Assembly (NCBI GenBank): GCA_023395755.1
Contig: JAEWYG010000027.1
Span: 1 to 5,531 of the forward strand
DNA length: 5,531 nucleotides
Origin: Actinomycetes bacterium
Lineage (GTDB): Bacteria; Actinomycetota; Coriobacteriia; Coriobacteriales; Eggerthellaceae
Direction of reading: 5' to 3'
Shown here piece by piece: positions 1 to 5,531 of the stretch. A program made the translations under genes and the position numbers. The notes under the pieces were generated by a model. It was given only the letters and a program-made list of their open reading frames with translations, was not told where the DNA came from and ran no database searches. Positions within the stretch are counted from its first letter, which is position 1; each line of letters begins with the position of its first letter.

Positions 1-1342
1 AAACTTCACTGAAGAGACCGATGTCCTTATTATTGGCACCGGTATCGCCGGCATGTCGGCAGCCATGGATCCTGTCGAAGCGGGCCATAAGGTTATGTTG
101 GTGGATAAGCTTGACCGCATCGGCGGCGAAAGCTTTATTGCCTGTGGCGTTATGAATGTCTCAGGCAGCATCATGCACCAAGAGGCAGGTATTCCTGGCA
201 CAGCTGAAGAAAAGTGGGCAAAGTACGCACCCGTGCTCGAAAAGGCTGGTAACACCGACGACATGGAATACAAAAAGAACGTCTACTTATATCAAACTGA
301 GTGGGCCAACCGCGTGTATCAAGACTACGGCGCTAAGTTCCAGCCCTTGGCCGATTACAAGGATACCGGAGCTCCTGTTTCCATGCTGCTACCTCAGCAT
401 GGAATCGGAGACATGACTACCGTACTCACGCCGCTGCAAAAAGGCCTCGAGGAAAAGGGCGCTACCTATAAACTGAATTTGCACGCCATGAACTTTATTG
501 TTGATACGGACGGAAATCCCATCGGCATACGCTTCAACGATGAGAAGAACAGCAAGACCGTCGACATCAAAGCACAAAAAATTATTATTGCCACTGGCGG
601 CTTCTCCTGTAACCAGGAAATGATATCCTCCTTCATGCCCGCGCAAGCAAAGCTGGGTCCGCTGACCGTGCATTCCATGGGTGAAGGTCATCAGATGTGT
701 AAGGCTATTGGCGGCGTGTACAACCGCATGGATATGGAATCCAACCGTATGAGCGACCTCGCTCAGGTAACAGTATGGGGCTACTTCGGTCCAAACGTCC
801 AGATAACCCCTCAGGGACGCCGCTTTATCAAAGAAGACCAGAGTCACGATTCACCCGATAAAGCAGTAGAACTCGAGCTGGGATTCTGGTGGACCGTCTT
901 CGACAATCAGCTTATCACCGGCAGCCAGGCCTGGAACGTCGAGCAGAATATGAAGAGCAATGCCGAGCGCCTGGTAGGACCATGCAACACCCTTGACGAG
1001 CTTGCAGCCGCCATGGATGTTCCAGCCGACAACCTAAAAGCCACTTTCGAGTCCTATGACGCTATGGTAGCTAACGGGGAAGACAAAGAATTTGGCAAGA
1101 AGCTGTTCCTAAAATCGCTTACTGCACCGTATTACGCCATGAAGCACTTCCCCTACCGCTACAAAACTCACGGTGGTATGAAAATCACAACCGACAGTCA
1201 ACTTGTCGACAAGGACGGCAAGCCTATTGCCAACGTCTACTGCTGCGGATCAACCGTAGCCGATAGTGGCAGCGATCTTTCTCCCAACGCCGGCAGCGCC
1301 TTGGTAACCGGCAAAGCGGTAACCGCCGCGCTAAAGGCGTAG
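1..1342 (+). CDS. FAD-dependent reductase, flavocytochrome c / fumarate reductase family (5' partial)
   Basis: The reading frame is open from base 2, so the gene begins left of the window. The first internal ATG (53) is not the start, because it lies just after the FAD Rossmann motif GTGIAG (bases 35-52). 446 residues are visible; by comparison with the convergent paralogue at 1501-3027 about 50 N-terminal residues are missing, probably including an export leader. Family features follow in order: GTGIAG with an acidic strand end (LVDK), GGES, the second FAD motif ATGGF (about 590-604), a GEG motif, GRRFIKED (equivalent to the family's G-x-RF-x-N-E), a FWWTVFD stretch, the TLDELA helical segment, and the C-terminal KTHGG and YCCGS segments. 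The family passes electrons from FADH2 to an unsaturated organic acceptor, usually outside the membrane. No CxxCH haem motif is visible. The fumarate-type catalytic His and Arg appear replaced, so the substrate is unknown. A terminator hairpin follows the stop TAG. Confidence 0.9.
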   Translation, partial: NFTEETDVLIIGTGIAGMSAAMDPVEAGHKVMLVDKLDRIGGESFIACGVMNVSGSIMHQEAGIPGTAEEKWAKYAPVLEKAGNTDDMEYKKNVYLYQTEWANRVYQDYGAKFQPLADYKDTGAPVSMLLPQHGIGDMTTVLTPLQKGLEEKGATYKLNLHAMNFIVDTDGNPIGIRFNDEKNSKTVDIKAQKIIIATGGFSCNQEMISSFMPAQAKLGPLTVHSMGEGHQMCKAIGGVYNRMDMESNRMSDLAQVTVWGYFGPNVQITPQGRRFIKEDQSHDSPDKAVELELGFWWTVFDNQLITGSQAWNVEQNMKSNAERLVGPCNTLDELAAAMDVPADNLKATFESYDAMVANGEDKEFGKKLFLKSLTAPYYAMKHFPYRYKTHGGMKITTDSQLVDKDGKPIANVYCCGSTVADSGSDLSPNAGSALVTGKAVTAALKA

Positions 1343-4300
1343 CAAAAAAGAGAGCTAGCAAATAAAGTCCACTCTCTCCCCTCCATCGAAACAGCTCCGA
1401 GCAAAAGTTCGGAGCTGTTTTATCTTCTTTAAACCTCGTGAAAAACAGGCTTATGAGACAAAACCAGGGCACCAAAGGGTTACCAAAATCGACTATAAAA
1501 CTACGCTGGTGCTTGTGCGGAGCCCGATTTGTCTTCTTCTGATAAAGCCTTTGTTATCGCTTGACCCACCAACATACCGAAGGCCCCATTCGAAGCCAAA
1601 CCTTCAAGGCTACTTGCCCCCACCGACCCACAACAATACACCCCAAGCACCGCCGATCCGGTGGCATTCAGTAGGCGACCGTCACCGTCGGTATTTGCAC
1701 CGCCGCGCGTCTTGTAACGCACAGGAGACTGCCTCAGTGCGTAGTAGGGAGCCGAAAGCTTCTGCAGAAAGAGAGTACGTCCAAAGGTCTCGTCCTTTCC
1801 GCTATCCACCATCTTGTCATAGGAATCAAGTACTGCTTTAAGCACATCGATCGGCATAACCATAGCTTTAGCCAAATCGTCAAGCGTATCGCAGGGGCCC
1901 ACCAAACGTTTTATATGCTTAGCTGTCACCTGAGCCACGCTACGCGACTGACTACTCTCAATTAGCTGCTTATCGAACACCGTCCACCAACAACTGCGAT
2001 CATCGGCATGGCATGCGTTGGCGGCTGTATTTACATCATCTTCCCGAGCAAAGCGTTTTCCTTCAAGATCTACGATAAGAGTAGGTGCGAACATACCCCA
2101 CGCACAAGCCTGCGGTATCTTGCCCGTCAGCGACCCGGGCTTGTCCATGCCGGATAGCTTACCGCCTACCCCCGAGCAGAGAGCCTGCCCTTCACCCATA
2201 GAGGCAAAGGTGTAGCTAGCCACCTGTTCTTGATCGGGAACGTAGGCATGAATGAGTGGCTGACTGCTGGCGAATCCACCGGTAGCCACAACAACGCGCT
2301 TGGCGCGTATGTCACTTACCGTCTGGCTCTTTGCTGCTACCAAGCGCATGCCGCAAACCGAACCGTCGCCGTCTTGAATAAACGCCACAGCCTGCATTCC
2401 GGTAGAGAACGTAACCCCCTTCTCTGCCAACCCATTGCGCAAGGGAACCATAAAACTTTCCATGTCACCGAGGCCGTTCTTTGGAAGCAGTATGGTAGAG
2501 GGCACACCATTTTTCACATAGGTACGAGGGTCAGCCAGCTCAACATGATACCCATCCACCAAATGATCGATCCATTCTGGCGCAGTAACAAACAGGCGTT
2601 TTGCAAACTCGATATCAGACACACCCTCATTGGCAAGTTCCTGCTTGCGAGCATCCCATGCCTCGATAGCAGTAGTGTCGATACCAGCAGATTTCTGAAA
2701 CGCGCTGCCACTCACCCGCATAATACCGTTTGAACTAAAGCTCTCGCCACCCAGAAGATCGAGTTTTTCCACCACCATGACCGAACGACCTGCCTCGGCC
2801 GGTGCCATAGCAGCTGAAAGACCCGCGATACCACTGCCTACAATAAGTACGTCCACCTCCGACGAAAAGGCAACTTTCGGGTCATTGGCTACCCGCTGTG
2901 CGCCATCGTCTTGGGCCGTTGGAACTAGCGAAGGTATACTCTGTCCTGACGAACATGCATACGTAGTTCCACCTACAGCAGCAACTGCCGATACCCCAAC
3001 AAATTTTAAAAATGCGCGACGCTTCATGCAGCAGCTGCCCTTTCGTGTATTAAAAGATCAGAACGCTACCGATAGAAATCTGCCTTAGGATAAGGAGGCT
3101 CCAAATCCCGTTTAAAGGTCGTCGCTCGTATGGTATCCAGCACGTGTCTAACCGAAGAAGTCTCAAATCCTGCATCACACAACTCAGCAGCATTCAAGCC
3201 GTGCTCGACGTGGGCCTTCAGTAAAGCATCGAGGGTGGAATAATCTATCCCCATGCTGGTCTCGTCATCCTGGCCAGGCGCAAGCTCTGCGCTTGGAGGC
3301 TTCAAGAACACTCGCTCGGGAATGGGTGATCGGACACCGCCGCCCTGCTTATGGTCGTTACGCCAGCGAGCAACCGCGTACACCTCGGTTTTATAGAGAC
3401 CCCCAATTGGTGCAAACGCTCCGGCGGTATCGCCATAGAGCGTAGAATAACCCATCATAGCTTCACTCTTATTGCCAGTATTAACCAACATCCACCCATA
3501 CGCATTGGAGAGCGCCATCAGGCATACCATGCGGCAGCGCGCCTGTGTGTTCTGGGCAGCAATTCCCGTGAGCGCACCACCACATGCGTTGGCCAGCACT
3601 CTCTCAAACGCTTGATAGGGTTCCACTACCGACACGGTTTGCGCCTTAATACCTAGCCGCTCAGCCAGATCCTGAGCATCCTCGATAGAATGGTCGCTGG
3701 AATAGGGACCGGGCAGCAAGACCCCGTGAACCCGTTCAGCACCGAATACCTCAACGCACATAACCGCAACAAGGCTGGAATCGATACCACCCGAAAGGCC
3801 TATAACTACGTCGGAAAATCCCGTATCCTTGGCAAATATACGTAGAGCCTCGACACATTCCCGATATTGTTCGTTCGCTTTCATACAAAACCTACTGTAT
3901 CTCACGAATACGCATAGCCAGCCACTCAGCCCACGCATGCACACCGTCACCCTTTGTAGCAGCGATAGGAAAGATGGGCGCAGCAGGGTTCAATTGCTTG
4001 ACAGAAGACTCAAAAGCCTCGCGATCAAAGTTAAATACGGGCATAGTATCAACCTTATTCAAAACCACCGCCTCGGCCACCTGAAACACGCCAGGATACT
4101 TAAGGGGCTTGTCATCACCCTCGGGCACCGAAAGAATCATCACCTTGGCGTTCTCGCCCAAATCGAAGTCGGTAGGACACACAAGATTGCCCACGTTCTC
4201 CACAATAATCAAATCCAAACGCTCCAAATCAAGCACATCTACAGCACGCTTCATCATGGCACTTTCCAAGTGACATGCTCCCCCTGTGTTTATCTGCACA

Positions 4301-5531
4301 GCAGGTATTCCCTGAGCTTTAATCTTCTCAGCATCTACGTTACTAGCGATATCGCCTTCAATAACAGCAATATTGAATTCATCGCGCAGCGCGTCGATAG
4401 TAGCCAAGATTGTAGAGGTCTTACCCGAACCGGGGCTGGCAAGTAGATCCAACACAAACACGTGATTCTGAACAAATCGCTCACGGAGCTCACGGGCTAA
4501 CCCATCGTTCTTGTCTAAAATAGGTTGCTTCATATCTATTTGCATGATGACTCCTCATCTTTGTCGTCGGGAATATCCACCTCAATACTATCTATCTGCA
4601 ATTCGCGACCAGCTATAAGTTCGGTAGCGAAGCTTTCACATTCGGAGCACAGCATATGAAAACGGTCGTGCTCGTAGGTGGCACCACACTCTAAGCAACG
4701 GCTCATTGGCTTAATCATGGTAATTTCCAACTTCGCACCAGCAAGCAACTCATACTCCGATTGCTCAGATAACGCCTCGAACGCAAAACGCAGTGCATCT
4801 TCAATAGCTTCAGTCATCTCGCCTACCGACAGGTTCACTTTAAGCACCCTGTCGGCACCGGCCTGTTTTGCCGACGTTTCAGCGGCGTCCATAACGCCCG
4901 TCATAATTCCCAATTCGTGCATGGCGCTCCCTTCGCTTGCCTCGGGATACCGCTCAATTATGTATTGTCCTTATAGTAGCCGAACCCAGACGTATCGAAC
5001 AGCGGCAGCGCGTCAGCGGAAGAGATCAGCGACCAGAAAAACAAACGGCCCGCCGCGATGCGACGGGCCGACACATACTCTACTAAACGCTAGGACTTCT
5101 TCGCTTTCTTTTCCTTCTGATACGCTAATTCCTGAGCCGCCTCTTCAGCTTCTTCGGCTTCCAGCTCTTCGTTTTGTTTTTTAATACGCTTACCTAAAAC
5201 CAAACGAGAAATAAGCAGACTACCCTCATATAAACCAATCAGCGCAGCAAACATGAGTAACATGGTAATAGGCGATGCGTCGGGTGTCACTACCGCAGAA
5301 AATACCATAAGGCCAACATAGACAACACGCCAGCTAGCACGCAACTTCTTATACGGAACAACGTTGAATACCACCAGATAGAACACAACAAGCGGCAACT
5401 CAAAAGCAAAGCCAAAACCCAGCTCAAATTTGATAATAATGTCAATGTATGATGAAGCGCGTGGAAGAATCTGGGCAAATCCCGACGCCTGATCGGTTAA
5501 CCATTCAAAAGCAGGATTCAGAATAATCAGA

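Overview
The window looks like part of the chromosome of an anaerobic actinobacterium of the Coriobacteriia, most likely family Eggerthellaceae. The basis is two flavocytochrome-c/fumarate-reductase-type flavoproteins side by side (a family strongly expanded in that group), at least one with a Tat-type leader, together with nickel-hydrogenase maturation genes and a Tat translocase gene. G+C is roughly 50% by eye, low for Eggerthellaceae but compatible with a genus such as Cryptobacterium. The taxonomy is inference.

Layout. Positions 1-1342 (+) hold a flavoprotein whose N-terminus lies off the left edge. Positions 1343-1500 are intergenic and carry a perfect 12-bp terminator hairpin. All other genes are on the minus strand. 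Read in the direction of transcription (right to left) they are tatC (5531-5090, 5' end off the right edge), a strong intrinsic terminator (5070-5036), a short leader, hypA (4922-4536), hypB (4545-3892), nadE (3884-3066) and a second, full-length Tat-type flavoprotein (3027-1501). The last four are tightly packed (10-bp overlap, 7-bp gap, 38-bp gap) with no visible terminator between them, so they probably form one transcript ending toward the hairpin at 1389-1420.

Functionally, HypA and HypB insert nickel into NiFe hydrogenase, NadE completes NAD+ synthesis, and the flavoproteins are probably exported terminal reductases fed with electrons from a partner not encoded here. H2 oxidation coupled to reduction of an unknown organic acceptor would link hypAB to the reductase, but no hydrogenase structural gene or cytochrome is in the window. 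The two flavoproteins are convergent paralogues. By hand alignment neither keeps the His and Arg of the classical fumarate site, so their substrate is the main open question. No RNA genes, CRISPR arrays, insertion sequences or attachment sites were seen.
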